Origin: Candidatus Nitrosotalea sp. TS
Lineage (GTDB): Archaea > Thermoproteota > Nitrososphaeria > Nitrososphaerales > Nitrosopumilaceae
NCBI RefSeq assembly: GCF_011319465.1
Contig: NZ_RCMB01000013.1
Coordinates: 62,001-126,000 of the forward strand
DNA: 64,000 nt
Direction: 5' to 3'
Below are positions 51,034-60,322 of the stretch, piece after piece. Under the pieces are notes generated by a model. The model had not been told where the DNA came from. It worked only from the letters and a program-made list of their open reading frames with translations, and ran no database searches. The position numbers were made by a program, and so were the translations under genes. The number at the start of each line of letters is the position of its first letter. Position 1 is the first letter of the stretch.

Positions 51034-51437
51034 TTGAAATCCACAAGAATCGTTACTTCCTTTTTAGTTCACAACGACAAGTACCTCATCTTAAAGCGAA
51101 GCGAAAAAGTAAAGTCGATGAAGGGACTCTGGGCAGGAGTATCTGGAATCATAGAAGGAAACGAAGAGCCGCTCTACAGAGCCAAAAGAGAAATACTGGA
51201 AGAAATAGGCATTGAAGAAAACAAGATTACTCTTCTCAAATCGCACAACAAATTCGTACAGATTCCCCCCAATACGAAAACCACGAATGGTTGATCTTTC
51301 CATTCTTGTTTTCCGTACAAGACCCAACAATTACTCTGAATTGGGAGAATCAAGAATATACATGGATAAGCCCGGGAGAGCTAACGCAATATCAAACAGT
51401 GCCAAGCCTTGACAAGGTTCTAGCTAGCTTGCTGTAG
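51034..51437 (+). CDS. NUDIX hydrolase (frameshifted)
   Basis: TTG start directly after the tyrA stop. Nudix box: GxxE in IIEGNEE, then [11 protein letters not shown], residues ~35-60. Near 51265 one C is missing from a C6 run; restoring it gives the continuing sequence [16 protein letters not shown] ... [20 protein letters not shown] to 51437. About 134 residues. Substrate (nucleotide or sugar nucleotide) unknown. It converges with thiC (18-nt overlap). Confidence 0.82.
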
Positions 51438-51965
51438 TTTTTCTTCTGTTACTTCGTCGGATTTTGTGTATCTCTGTTGTGGAAGCATGATGTAGACACA
51501 TGCTCCTCCGCACATTGTACATGGTACAGTATTTCCCTTGAGCTGGCCTGTTCTTGCATGGATTCGTGCTGCCTCTTCTGGATCAATTGATAGTGCAATC
51601 TGTTTTTCCCAGTTGAGAGTTCGTCTTGCCTCTGTCATTTCCATATCCCACTTGATTGCCTTGTCTCGCAATTTGACAAGGTCGGCAGCATGCGCGGCAA
51701 TTCTATATGCAATCAATCCTGCCTTTACTTCGTCAGCATTAGGCAGAGCCAAGTGTTCGGCAGGAGTAAGATAGCACAGCAAATCAACCCCTTCGCTTGC
51801 AGATATTGCAGCACCTATTGCACTGGCAATGTGATCATGACCTGAGGCTACATCAGTTACAAGCGGTCCCAATACATAGTACGGGACATCTCCAATGAGT
51901 GATTTTGCCAGCCTAACATTTGCAGCAACTTCATTTAGCGGCACATGTCCTGGGCCTTCAACCAT
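51420..51965 (-). CDS. thiC: phosphomethylpyrimidine synthase ThiC, C-terminal part (frameshifted)
   Basis: The C-terminal half: [75 protein letters not shown], then the Fe-S cluster motif CTMCGGAC. Note the spacing C-x2-C-x3-C here rather than the C-x2-C-x4-C of bacterial ThiC. Joined to the N-terminal piece by a shift at 51965. Confidence 0.92.
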   Translation of the reverse strand: MVEGPGHVPLNEVAANVRLAKSLIGDVPYYVLGPLVTDVASGHDHIASAIGAAISASEGVDLLCYLTPAEHLALPNADEVKAGLIAYRIAAHAADLVKLRDKAIKWDMEMTEARRTLNWEKQIALSIDPEEAARIHARTGQLKGNTVPCTMCGGACVYIMLPQQRYTKSDEVTEEKLQQAS

Positions 51966-52756
51966 TACCTGACATCTTTTTCATGGGCCCTTTTTGTAAG
52001 CCGAGATATGTTGATCATCTCCTGAACTTGCAATTCATCATGCGAGTCCAGTATAGAGCCAGGCCTTAGAGCATCACCCAAGCTAAAAGTAACATCATAC
52101 TGTCTTGCCAGTTCTATCAAATAATCAAAGTGCTCATAGTACGGATTTTCCTTGTCATACTTTAGCATCCATGCGGCCGTTATGGTTCCTCCCTTGCTTA
52201 CTATTCCGCCATGTCTTTTTACTGCCAAAATTCTTTTTGCTATATCTTTTGTAATACCAGAATGTATTGTGGTGTAATCTACACCATCTTTTATGTTACG
52301 CTCAAATGCATTAAGAAAATCATCTTCTGTAATATCAAGAGGGTTCTTGTGTTTTTCAACGCCATAGTTGTATGCCTCATATACTGGAACTGTGCCAAAT
52401 GTTATAGGAGCTGCCTCAAGCAGAGTTCTTCTGAAAAGACCCACGTCTCCACCATCACTCAGATCCATTATGGTATCTGAATGATATTTTACAGCAACCT
52501 TGGCCTTGTTTACCTCTTCATCAAGATTCTGATTCAGAGTAGAATTTCCAATGTTGACGTTGACCTTTGTTTTCATTCCCTTGCCAATTCCTACCACGTG
52601 AATCTTTTGTGGTCTGACATTGTTGTGTGGAATTATAATCGAGCCCGTTGCTATTTTTGGAATGAGCCAGTCTAAAGTTACATCTTCATCTTTTGCCACT
52701 GTTTTCATTTCTTCGGTGGCAATGCCCCTGCGGGCTGCGCTCATTTGTGTTCCCAA
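51965..52756 (-). CDS. thiC: phosphomethylpyrimidine synthase ThiC, N-terminal part (frameshifted)
   Basis: ThiC converts AIR into HMP-P by radical SAM chemistry for thiamine. The piece has [94 protein letters not shown] and [11 protein letters not shown]. It ends EKDVR, where one base shift hides [13 protein letters not shown]. The full protein is about 445 residues. AIR is also the PurM product made earlier in this window. Confidence 0.93.
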   Translation of the reverse strand: MGTQMSAARRGIATEEMKTVAKDEDVTLDWLIPKIATGSIIIPHNNVRPQKIHVVGIGKGMKTKVNVNIGNSTLNQNLDEEVNKAKVAVKYHSDTIMDLSDGGDVGLFRRTLLEAAPITFGTVPVYEAYNYGVEKHKNPLDITEDDFLNAFERNIKDGVDYTTIHSGITKDIAKRILAVKRHGGIVSKGGTITAAWMLKYDKENPYYEHFDYLIELARQYDVTFSLGDALRPGSILDSHDELQVQEMINISRLTKRAHEKDVR

Positions 52757-52811
52757 TTTACCTTTTTTACCAATCGATTGAATTTAAACGTGAGTTTCCC
52801 ATGGTAATGTC
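52757..52811. promoter_or_regulatory. divergent thiC/thiD promoter
   Basis: A 55-bp region between two diverging thiamine genes. GAATTTAAAC at about 52781-52790 is a palindromic-core TATA element (TTTAAA) lying ~25 nt before the thiD ATG and ~28-31 nt before the thiC TTG. One TTTAAA may serve both, or flanking BREs may set direction. Confidence 0.5.
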
Positions 52812-53645
52812 ATGAATGTGTTATCCATAGCAGGTTCTGATCCATCGTCTGGCGCAGGCATTCAGGGAGATATAAAGACATTCACAGCTCTTGGAGCATA
52901 CGGACTTGTTGCAGTTACTGCACTAACAAGCCAAAACTCTTCAAAGTTTTTCAAGTCAGAACCTGCTTCACCTGAAATCATCAAGAGTCAGATAAGATCT
53001 GTTCTTTCAGATTTTAAGATTGATGCAATAAAGATAGGAATGGTCTATGACAAAAAAACCATAAGAACAATTCACTCTGAGCTGAAAAACCTAAAGATTC
53101 CCATTGTGCTTGACCCAATTTTTGAATCAACAACTGGAGGAATACTTCTTCGTATTGACGCTTTTTCTGATTTCAAGAAATTACTCATGCCCCTCTCATA
53201 TGTCATAACTCCAAATGTGCCAGAAGCAGAAAAAATCACTGGTATGAAAATCAAGTCTTTGGATGATGCAAAAAAAGCAGCTCTGAAGATAAATTCCATG
53301 GGTGCAAAAAATGTCATAATAAAAGGCGGCCATATGAAAGATGGCAAGGTGATTGACCTCTTGCTTGAAAACAAGAAATTTCATACGTTTTCTCAGAAGA
53401 GACTTGCACGAGAAAGTCATGGCGGAGGATGCATATTTTCTGCCGCACTTTGCGTGAATATAGCCAAGGGAAAGAGCTTGATAGAATCTACAAGTCTTGC
53501 ACAAAAGACTTCATTTGAGTCCATCAAAAATTCAACTAGAGTTGGAAAAGGCCTATCCATTGCAAGACAAAAAAATGCAGATACAATAGAAGACGAACTT
53601 GCCACAGCAATCAATCCAATTTGTCAACATGGAACAAATTTATGA
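52812..53645 (+). CDS. thiD: HMP(-P) kinase ThiD, N-terminal part of ThiDN (frameshifted)
   Basis: Phosphorylates HMP and HMP-P. Motifs: VLSIAGSDPSSGAGIQGDIK, TALGAYGLVAVTALTSQNSS, PIVLDPIFESTTGG, NVPEAEKITG, GAKNVIIKGGHM and SHGGGCIFSAAL. Near 53615-53622 a shift ends the frame; downstream sequence in another frame encodes FVNMEQIYENIPEVQTNFVY, the standard start of a ThiN domain, so a ThiD-ThiN fusion is the likely native form. Confidence 0.92.
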   Translation: MNVLSIAGSDPSSGAGIQGDIKTFTALGAYGLVAVTALTSQNSSKFFKSEPASPEIIKSQIRSVLSDFKIDAIKIGMVYDKKTIRTIHSELKNLKIPIVLDPIFESTTGGILLRIDAFSDFKKLLMPLSYVITPNVPEAEKITGMKIKSLDDAKKAALKINSMGAKNVIIKGGHMKDGKVIDLLLENKKFHTFSQKRLARESHGGGCIFSAALCVNIAKGKSLIESTSLAQKTSFESIKNSTRVGKGLSIARQKNADTIEDELATAINPICQHGTNL

Positions 53646-54115
53646 AAACATACCAGAAGTGCAGACAAATTTTGTGTATTCCAAACCCCGTCCAGGAATC
53701 CATTTCCCACATACTAGGACTTGAAGGGCGCATAGTCAAAGCAGGAAAATTAGCCATAGTGACAGGTACGCTCAAGTACGGAGGCTCAAGACATGTGGCC
53801 AATGCAGTTCTTGAGGTGGCAAAAAAGTTTCCCACAGTAAGATCTGCAGTCAATATCAAATACGACACCAAGACAATCAAAAGAGCTACTGAGAAGAGAC
53901 TTTGCATTGCATATTACGACAGGGTTCTAGAACCACGCGATACCAAAGTCACTGAAGGAAAAACAATATCATGGGGGATAAAGAGTGCAATTGAGAAACT
54001 CAAGAGCCCTCCAGATATCATATACCACAAAGGAGACATCGGAAAAGAACCGATGATCTTGTTATTTGGCAAAACTCCAAAAGATGTCTTGACAAAGCTT
54101 GTCAAGATTAGGTAG
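53621..54115 (+). CDS. thiN: ThiN thiamine-phosphate synthase domain (C-terminal part of ThiDN)
   Basis: ThiN joins HMP-PP and THZ-P to thiamine phosphate in archaea that lack ThiE. Sequence from about 53690: NPVQESISHILGLEGRIVKA, GKLAIVTGTLKYGGSRHVAN, AVLEVAKKFPTVRSAVNIKY, EGKTISWGI, PDIIYHKGDIGKEPMILLFG. The first ~22 residues of this frame are noise; the true beginning lies in a third frame (see thiD). The divergent thiC supplies HMP-P. Confidence 0.9.
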   Translation: MSTWNKFMKTYQKCRQILCIPNPVQESISHILGLEGRIVKAGKLAIVTGTLKYGGSRHVANAVLEVAKKFPTVRSAVNIKYDTKTIKRATEKRLCIAYYDRVLEPRDTKVTEGKTISWGIKSAIEKLKSPPDIIYHKGDIGKEPMILLFGKTPKDVLTKLVKIR

Positions 54116-54163
54116 AAACTTTTCATCCTTCAAAATAAATACTACATTCTTAGACTACATCTC

Positions 54164-54865
54164 ATGAAGGCTGTAATCTTGGCCGGTGGACTTGGAACAA
54201 GACTTCAGCCTTATACTACATTTCTGCCTAAAGCAATGCTCCCGCTAGGAGAGAAACCACTCTTAGAACATTTGATTGAATGGATAAAGAATGGAGGCGT
54301 AGACTCGTTTGTCTTGTGTGTGAGTTATTTGAGAAGAACAATAGAAGATTATTTCGAAGACGGGAGCAGGTTCGGAGTAAAAATAGAATATGCAGTTGCA
54401 AATAGACCGCTGGCAACAGCAGGGCAATTAAAAACTGCACAAGAGTTTATCGATGATACTTTTGTTTGCGTGTACGGAGACTCTATTTTTGAATTTAGTT
54501 TAAGAAACATGATCAATTATCACAAAATGAAAAAATCTTTTGTAACTATGGGGTTGGCCGAGTACAAGACCAAGCTTCCATATGGATTCATAGAAATGGA
54601 CAAGACCAATAGGGTCAAGACATGGCAAGAAAAGCCTGATGTGAAAGGCAACATCAACATAGGATGCTATGTCATGGAGCCTGGAATTTTCGATTTAATC
54701 CCAGAAGGCAAGCCATACGGGATGGATCTTGTCATTCGCAGTGCATTGGCTAAGAAGAACAAGGTAAGCGGATATGTAATCAAGAAGGGATTTATCGACA
54801 TAGGAGACAAAGCTTCCTATCGACGCGCATACCAGCATTATTTGGAAAGGCTTGGCCAAATCTAG
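54164..54865 (+). CDS. sugar-phosphate nucleotidyltransferase
   Basis: 233 residues. Nucleotide loop KAVILAGGLGTRLQPYT, KAMLPLGEKPLLEHLIEW, metal Asp in FVCVYGDSIFEF, and IEMDKTNRVKTWQEKPD; no left-handed beta helix at the C-terminus, so it is the short form (like glucose-1-P thymidylyl- or mannose-1-P guanylyltransferases). It probably makes NDP-sugars for the envelope. The next gene is a GNA1-like acetyltransferase in the same direction, 9 nt away. Confidence 0.88.
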   Translation: MKAVILAGGLGTRLQPYTTFLPKAMLPLGEKPLLEHLIEWIKNGGVDSFVLCVSYLRRTIEDYFEDGSRFGVKIEYAVANRPLATAGQLKTAQEFIDDTFVCVYGDSIFEFSLRNMINYHKMKKSFVTMGLAEYKTKLPYGFIEMDKTNRVKTWQEKPDVKGNINIGCYVMEPGIFDLIPEGKPYGMDLVIRSALAKKNKVSGYVIKKGFIDIGDKASYRRAYQHYLERLGQI

Positions 54866-54874
54866 TCTCAAACC

Positions 54875-55321
54875 ATGACTGAAATTAAGATACGCAAGAT
54901 ACAGAAAAAAGATCTCTTCAATGGATTCCTGCATTCACTTGATTCCCTTAGGAATACAAGCCGCGTGAACCCAAGAAAAGCTCAGGCCATATTTGAGAAG
55001 ATCTCCGAGAATCCAAATGAGGTAATCTATGTTGCAGCAATGGGTCCAAAAATCATAGGTGCTGCAACCATCATAATTGAACAAAAATTCATACACAATG
55101 GAGGAAAGGTTGGCCACATAGAAGATGTCGTGGTCGCAAAAGAATTTCAAGGAAATGGAATTGGCCAAAAAATAGTGCGTGCATTATTGAGATATGCACG
55201 AAAACAAGGTTGCTACAAGACCATTCTTGATTGTACAGATGATCTTATTCCGTTTTACAAAAAATTAGGATTCAAAATACATTCTAACTCAATGAGATTT
55301 GATCATCGGTCAAAAATGTAA
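54875..55321 (+). CDS. GNAT acetyltransferase, GNA1-like (glucosamine-6-P type)
   Basis: 148 residues with a GNA1-like pattern: LRNTSRVNPRKAQAIFEKIS, VIYVAAMGPKIIGAATIIIE, KFIHNGGKVGHIEDVVVAKE, FQGNGIGQKIVRALLRYAR (acetyl-CoA loop), KTILDCTDDLIPFYKKLGF. These are the eukaryotic-type glucosamine-6-phosphate N-acetyltransferase hallmarks. With the preceding nucleotidyltransferase, a GlcNAc-type route is plausible. Confidence 0.8.
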   Translation: MTEIKIRKIQKKDLFNGFLHSLDSLRNTSRVNPRKAQAIFEKISENPNEVIYVAAMGPKIIGAATIIIEQKFIHNGGKVGHIEDVVVAKEFQGNGIGQKIVRALLRYARKQGCYKTILDCTDDLIPFYKKLGFKIHSNSMRFDHRSKM

Positions 55322-55731
55322 TCTCTTTTTGGCTGGGGCTTTAAGCGAAACAAGAGACCGCCTGTTATCATGACAGGTATTGATACCCCCATGAATATGG
55401 TTGGAGTAAGTGCAAGCTCTGGAACTACATACGCTGAAGCTATCTGTGGGATCAGTGTATTGACATAGTTCATTCCGATTAACGTTACAACTCCACCAGC
55501 AACAATTAGAGAACCACAAAATATTGAACCATATCTGCGCGCCAACAAAAATGAAGAGCCTGCAAGTATCAGTGCAGGTACTCCGCTAATTGTAATAAAT
55601 TCCAGAACCGAGCCCGAAGGATCAATGTCATATGTCGGACTTTTTAGAAAATGCGATATCGAAATTAATTCAGCTACAAATAGTGCGAACATTGCAAAGC
55701 TTGCCGCGGCTACCCATTTTTCAACTGCCAC
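55303..55731 (-). CDS. integral membrane protein, four helices
   Basis: 142 residues: WVAAASFAMFALFVAELISI, SVLEFITISGVPALILAGSS, GSLIVAGGVVTLIGMNYV, IFMGVSIPVMITGGLLF. Basic C-terminal tail. Its 3' end overlaps the GNA1-like gene's by 19 nt. No known family. Confidence 0.65.
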   Translation of the reverse strand: MAVEKWVAAASFAMFALFVAELISISHFLKSPTYDIDPSGSVLEFITISGVPALILAGSSFLLARRYGSIFCGSLIVAGGVVTLIGMNYVNTLIPQIASAYVVPELALTPTIFMGVSIPVMITGGLLFRLKPQPKRDYIFDR

Positions 55732-55773
55732 AGATGTTCTTGAGTTACTTCAATAAATAAACCAAATGATTGG

Positions 55774-56790
55774 TTATACTATCCCAACTAGACCTGCAAG
55801 TTCTTTTCTGCAAGATGAGCCAAGCTCTTCTGCTGCCTTTTCAGGAGTTACCTTGTTCAAGAAAACGCCATATCCCCTTTCAAGACCAGACCAGGAATCA
55901 GACTGTGGATACACTTCAATATGCCAGTGAATCTGTCTGTTGTTTTTCTTTTCCGGAGAGAGATGAAACACCATGTTGTATGCCGTATTCTTCATGGTAT
56001 TTGCAAGTCCGCCAAGCGTAGCCCTTAAGATCAAAGATAGGTCGTTTATCTCCTTTTGAGTTATTTTTGAAAAACTTGTAGTGTGTTTTTTTGGATATAT
56101 CCAAAACTCATACGGATGTGAGGGAGCCCATGGACAAAATGCCAAAAATCCTTCAGTTTGCAGGATTTGTCTTGGCCCGCCTGTCTCAGTACTTACAGCC
56201 TGACACATTGGGCATATGCCTTTTTCATTTAGAATCTTGTGCGCGGCCTCTGCTTCCTGTTCGATTACAGGTGGAATTGTAGAAAATGTCACTATATTGA
56301 TATGCGGATGAATAACAGGGCCGCCGGCTTCCTTGCCGTGATTTACATAGATTGAGACATAGGTTACTCCCCTTTGTGTGTATAACCACCTAAGTCTATC
56401 CTGAATTACAACTAGAACGTTGGACCATTGTTCAATTGATATGCTAGCAAGCGAGTCTTTGTGTTTTTCAGATGCAACTACGATGTAGTGATAACCATAG
56501 GCGGGTTCACTATAAAGCGGCCTATCGCTGTAAGAGTTCTCAGAGGTCGTAGCAACTACCGGATTCTTGCTTTCAAAGACTCTAACAGACCAATTTTCTA
56601 CATAGTAATCTTCTGTATCCTGCAGTCTTTGCAACATACCATCCTTTGCAACAAGCGATAGTGACGATGGATTTGTCATGGATTCATTTCCAGGACAATA
56701 GGGACATTTCTTGGAATCATTGAAGTTGTGATTATCTTGGGAAACAATTACGAATTTGTCAACAACATAATCCTTACGAAGATCTCCCAT
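55774..56790 (-). CDS. GalT/HIT-superfamily nucleotidyltransferase
   Basis: 338 residues resembling galactose-1-phosphate uridylyltransferase: CPYCPGNE and CPMC (zinc), HPHINIVTFSTIPP in place of the HPHxQ nucleotidylation site, FLAFCPWAPSHPYEFWIYPK, and IHWHIEVYP in the second half. The Gln of HPHxQ is replaced (HPHIN), so substrate or reaction may differ (ADP-sugar or ATP adenylyl type). Confidence 0.82.
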   Translation of the reverse strand: MGDLRKDYVVDKFVIVSQDNHNFNDSKKCPYCPGNESMTNPSSLSLVAKDGMLQRLQDTEDYYVENWSVRVFESKNPVVATTSENSYSDRPLYSEPAYGYHYIVVASEKHKDSLASISIEQWSNVLVVIQDRLRWLYTQRGVTYVSIYVNHGKEAGGPVIHPHINIVTFSTIPPVIEQEAEAAHKILNEKGICPMCQAVSTETGGPRQILQTEGFLAFCPWAPSHPYEFWIYPKKHTTSFSKITQKEINDLSLILRATLGGLANTMKNTAYNMVFHLSPEKKNNRQIHWHIEVYPQSDSWSGLERGYGVFLNKVTPEKAAEELGSSCRKELAGLVGIV

Positions 56791-56928
56791 ATCTGCTAAA
56801 TTCCCGATCTGCCAAGTTAAAACCTTTTCAATGATCGGAATATGGGATTCAATAGCAGGAGATCTAACCCAAAGACACCAGTAGATCTTTTTATCTGAAA
56901 AAGTGGTAAATTAGAACACAAATACGGA

Positions 56929-57216
56929 TCATTTTGACAACACATCTAAGAAATTTGCAATTGCCAGATGATCAGGAAAATCTACAAGTTTTTCTTTAAT
57001 AGAATCCACTAAAAACCTGTAGGAATTTCCATAAAGATCTTCTAGCACTTCACGCAGATATTTTGGATTTTCATAACAATCAGAAAGAGCAATACCATAT
57101 TTTTTGTCAAGAAGTTTTGAAACTTCGGTATATCGTCTAGAGTCAATATCTATGAGTGTTTTTCCAATTGCTAAAATAACGAGATTCTTCTTCATAGCAA
57201 TATCGTTGTAGGTCAT
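56929..57216 (-). CDS. lineage-specific signalling-type domain protein
   Basis: 95 residues: VILAIGKTLIDIDSRRYTEV, LLDKKYGIALSDCYENPKYL, EVLEDLYGNSYRFLVDSIKE, DHLAIANFLDVLSK. It shares with 62570-63037 the blocks LAI..TL, DCxxNPxYLxxxLE, and the terminal FLDxLS. The family looks thaumarchaeal (like the NitrOD output domains described for the group; exact assignment not made). A third, truncated copy is at 28804. Confidence 0.6.
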   Translation of the reverse strand: MTYNDIAMKKNLVILAIGKTLIDIDSRRYTEVSKLLDKKYGIALSDCYENPKYLREVLEDLYGNSYRFLVDSIKEKLVDFPDHLAIANFLDVLSK

Positions 57217-57438
57217 TAGGATATACCACGCCGGTTTATGAAAAACCTAGGTACAGGTGGTCCTGTATCTGATATCTTTCCAAATGGACTAATTTGATAC
57301 ATTGGTATACTATAGCACCTGATCGCAGATATCATTCCATTCGTACGGTACGAACAAACACACTGTGAATGCCCGAGTTTTAGAGATTTACCAAAAATTA
57401 CGCTTAAATTGGAATAAAATATGTGCACAATTATCAAA

Positions 57439-57996
57439 ATGTCTACAGAATCGCTAAGACAAGACCACGCACTAATTGAAAAAGTGTTAAAGGCCATGTG
57501 GGCAACAATTCCACTTTTGCAGAATGGAACCACCATACCTGAACCCATAATTTCTCAAGTTATTGATTTTACAAAAAACTTTACTGATTTGTGCCATCAT
57601 GGAAAAGAAGAAGGTTCACTCTTTCCAGAACTTGAAAAAAAAGGCATGCCAAAAGACAGCGGTCCAATTGCAATCATGCTTATGGAACATGCATTGACTC
57701 GAAAGTTGGCTGCAAGGATGGAAGAATCTGCCAAGACATATGTAACTACGGGCAATGCAACTCAGTTGATTACAGATATGCAAGAATACATCAATCATTT
57801 GATTCAACATATTTGGAAGGAAAACAACCGCTTGTTTGAGATGGCAGAGATGGCCCTTCGAAATGACGTGGAAAGAATAAACACTGAGCTTTCAAATGTA
57901 GAATCAGAAAAACTCAAAGAACTTGGCAAGACAAGAGAAGCTTATGAAAAACTTGCCGAGGATCTTGCAAAGCAGTTCCCATTAAAAGAAGGATAA
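57439..57996 (+). CDS. hemerythrin-like HHE domain protein
   Basis: About 185 residues, one four-helix HHE domain: SLRQDHALIEKVLKAMW (H), DLCHHGKEEGSLFPELEKKG (H-H...E), IAIMLMEHALTRKL (EH), INHLIQHIWKENNRLFEMAE (H, H, E), then a coiled-coil tail. Binds a di-iron centre; probable O2/NO or peroxide sensing or storage. The frame is open from ATG 57421; a TTAAAT element suits neither ATG perfectly. Confidence 0.88.
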   Translation: MSTESLRQDHALIEKVLKAMWATIPLLQNGTTIPEPIISQVIDFTKNFTDLCHHGKEEGSLFPELEKKGMPKDSGPIAIMLMEHALTRKLAARMEESAKTYVTTGNATQLITDMQEYINHLIQHIWKENNRLFEMAEMALRNDVERINTELSNVESEKLKELGKTREAYEKLAEDLAKQFPLKEG

Positions 57997-58008
57997 GATT
58001 TCATTAAC

Positions 58009-58116
58009 ATGTGGCAACCAAAGGATTTTTCTACCATACCATTACTAGAGAGAGATATGAAATCCATATCTACATATGGTCGAAGATTTTTTGCAGATAA
58101 TATAGGATGGATTTAG
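58009..58116 (+). CDS. possible small protein (35 aa)
   Basis: ATG-started frame MWQPKDFSTIPLLERDMKSI, STYGRRFFADNIGWI just ahead of the FKBP start. Balanced composition, no motif; low confidence. Confidence 0.3.
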   Translation: MWQPKDFSTIPLLERDMKSISTYGRRFFADNIGWI

Positions 58117-58117
58117 A

Positions 58118-58549
58118 TTGACAGTAAAGACTGGAAATAAAGTAAAAGTAGAGTATGTTGGAAAACTCGACGATGGATCAGTTTTTGATAGTTCAGAGGA
58201 TCATGGAAAGCCATTAGAGTTTGAGGTTGGCTCAGGCCACGTGATAAAAGGATTTGATGACGCAGTTTTAGGAATGAGTGAAGGAGATGAGAAAGAGTTT
58301 ACCATACAGCCTGCTGAAGCATATGGACAACATGATCCAACTCTGGTACAAAAGGTTCCAAGAGAGGTATTTCCACAAGAAGCAGAGCTTACGGCAGGAT
58401 TACTCTTTGAGGCAGGCCTGCCAACAGGTGAGAAAGTACCTGCAATGATTACTGCGGTAGATGAAGGAATAGTCACAGTAGACCTGAATCATCCATTGGC
58501 AGGAAAGACGCTGAGCTTTAAGATAAAACTCAAAGAAGTATCTGTTTGA
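58118..58549 (+). CDS. FKBP-type peptidyl-prolyl isomerase, SlyD-like
   Basis: 143 residues. FKBP part: VKVEYVGKLDDGSVFDSSED, PLEFEVGSGHVIKGFDDAVL, GMSEGDEKEF; insert-in-flap chaperone domain: AEAYGQHDPTLVQKVPREVF; closing strands VDLNHPLAGKTLSFKIKL. Catalyses prolyl isomerisation and assists folding. TTG start. Confidence 0.93.
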   Translation: MTVKTGNKVKVEYVGKLDDGSVFDSSEDHGKPLEFEVGSGHVIKGFDDAVLGMSEGDEKEFTIQPAEAYGQHDPTLVQKVPREVFPQEAELTAGLLFEAGLPTGEKVPAMITAVDEGIVTVDLNHPLAGKTLSFKIKLKEVSV

Positions 58550-58708
58550 ATTTCTTATTGCAGATCAGCTAGAATGTGTTGGCATTTTTTTAACATATTC
58601 GAGTCGGCAAAAAATTGTGATCGACTTGAAAAAATCAAGGTTTATGTAATATATGAAAAACTTGGAAGATGGGGCTGAATAGGCATTACAAGCAATTCCG
58701 ATGTTCAT

Positions 58709-59965
58709 ATGATCTATGTCTTACTTGATGGAATCGGAGACTTGCCGCATCCTGACTTGAAAGGAATGACCCCGCTGGGATATGCCAAGACTCCAAACAT
58801 GGATAAACTTGCAAGCAACGGAGCAATAGGCGAAGTCATTTCAGTAGGAAAAGGAATAGCTCCTCAATCAGATATCGCTGTCTTTAACATGCTAGGTTAT
58901 CGTTTTGAGAATTCGGTGTATGTTGGAAGAGGAGTCATAGAATCAATAGGAATTGGAATTGATTTCAAAAGTGGAGACCTTGCACTACGCGGAAACTTTT
59001 CTACTGTAAATGATGAGCGCGTCATAACTGATAGAAGGGCGGGCAGAAAAATCGAAAGAGAAGACGCGGTTGCCATTTCTCGCGAATTAGAGCAAAAGAT
59101 CAAATTTTCAAATCCAAAGGCATCTGTAGTGGTATCACCTACCATAGGACATAGAGTCATAGTAAGAATAAGATGCGAGGGAGAGATCTTATCACCTGAT
59201 ATCAGTAACACAGACCCAGCATATGCAAGAATTGACGGCATGGGTGTTGCAAAAGCTGTTGGCGACTACTTGAAGATTGAAAGATCACTTCCCCTAAATG
59301 AATCAGCAGGAGCAAAACTCTCCGCCTTACTTGTAAATGAATTCACAGATCAGTCACTTGCCATCATGAAAAATAGTGAGATAAACAAGAGGCGCAGCGC
59401 ACAGGGCAAGAAACTTCTAAATTCTATACTGTTACGCGATGCTGGAAACAAGTTTCCAGATGTTATTCCAATAAACCAGTTGCATGAGATGAAATTTTCA
59501 TGTATAGTCGACATGCCAGTTGAAATCGGCATAGCAAATGTGCTAAAAATGCAGACATTCAATGCCGGAGGGCTAAACGACTATGAGGAAAAGGCGCGAG
59601 TTGCAGCAAAGGCAATGGAAACACAGAATGCCATTTACGTACACATCAAGGGCCCAGATGAATTTGGCCACGATGGAGATGCCATTGGAAAGATGAAAAA
59701 CATAGAGGAGATCGATACTAGGTTTTTTGGCACTCTATTGAATATCATAGACACGTCAAAGGTTTCAGTTGTAATATCAGGGGACCACTCTACCCCATGC
59801 ATAAACAAGGGACATAGCGACGATCCTGTTCCAATTTTGGTCTCTGGAGATTCAGTCAAAAAAGACGGAACTACAAGATTTACTGAGGAACAGGCAAAAA
59901 AAGGAAAGATAGGTTTGCTTGCAGGTGCAGATGTAATCAAGACTGCAATTAGTCTTATCAGATAG
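58709..59965 (+). CDS. apgM: cofactor-independent phosphoglycerate mutase (archaeal)
   Basis: Interconverts 3- and 2-phosphoglycerate; alkaline-phosphatase superfamily with two Mn. 418 residues: YVLLDGIGDLPHPDLKGMTP (metal Asp), PQSDIAVFNMLGY (Ser nucleophile), HIKGPDEFGHDGD, SGDHSTPCINKGHSDDPVP. Start ATG; intact. Confidence 0.94.
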   Translation: MIYVLLDGIGDLPHPDLKGMTPLGYAKTPNMDKLASNGAIGEVISVGKGIAPQSDIAVFNMLGYRFENSVYVGRGVIESIGIGIDFKSGDLALRGNFSTVNDERVITDRRAGRKIEREDAVAISRELEQKIKFSNPKASVVVSPTIGHRVIVRIRCEGEILSPDISNTDPAYARIDGMGVAKAVGDYLKIERSLPLNESAGAKLSALLVNEFTDQSLAIMKNSEINKRRSAQGKKLLNSILLRDAGNKFPDVIPINQLHEMKFSCIVDMPVEIGIANVLKMQTFNAGGLNDYEEKARVAAKAMETQNAIYVHIKGPDEFGHDGDAIGKMKNIEEIDTRFFGTLLNIIDTSKVSVVISGDHSTPCINKGHSDDPVPILVSGDSVKKDGTTRFTEEQAKKGKIGLLAGADVIKTAISLIR

Positions 59966-60311
59966 CAAAAGTGTCAATCTTTCCAGTCTTTATCATGTCA
60001 GAGAGTTTTTTCTTGAATTCGTCGATATCTACATCATGATACTTGCCTGTAGCATTGACAAGTTTTTGCATTGCGCGACTCATTATGGATAGGCAAATCT
60101 CATTTTCATATTTTTGATAATGGACAAAAGCTGCAGCAACAAGAATTATTCCTTGCACAAGATCTTTTCGCCTTCATATGTTTTTTTCCAGACACCCTCA
60201 AGAACTTCGTGGCATTCCCAGAATCTTTCGCTGTTGAAATAAAATTTCCCATTTTTAGCGCCTCATCTTTTCTATTTCTTCTTCAACAAGATGTCTAGCA
60301 TGATCAAGCAC
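59958..60311 (-). CDS. DUF309 family protein (several frameshifts)
   Basis: The open frame (59958-60158) carries QGIILVAAAFVHYQKYEN, and upstream frames add LDHARHLVEEEIEKM, then NFYFNSERFWECHEVLEGVW and KTYEGEKIL, matching the DUF309 signature (FN...FWECHEVLEGVW...QGIIL.A..HH). Two or three single-base shifts break it between 60158 and 60240. GTG 60311 is the probable start; full product about 118 residues. DUF309 function unknown. Confidence 0.65.
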
Positions 60312-60322
60312 CCCAAGTGATC

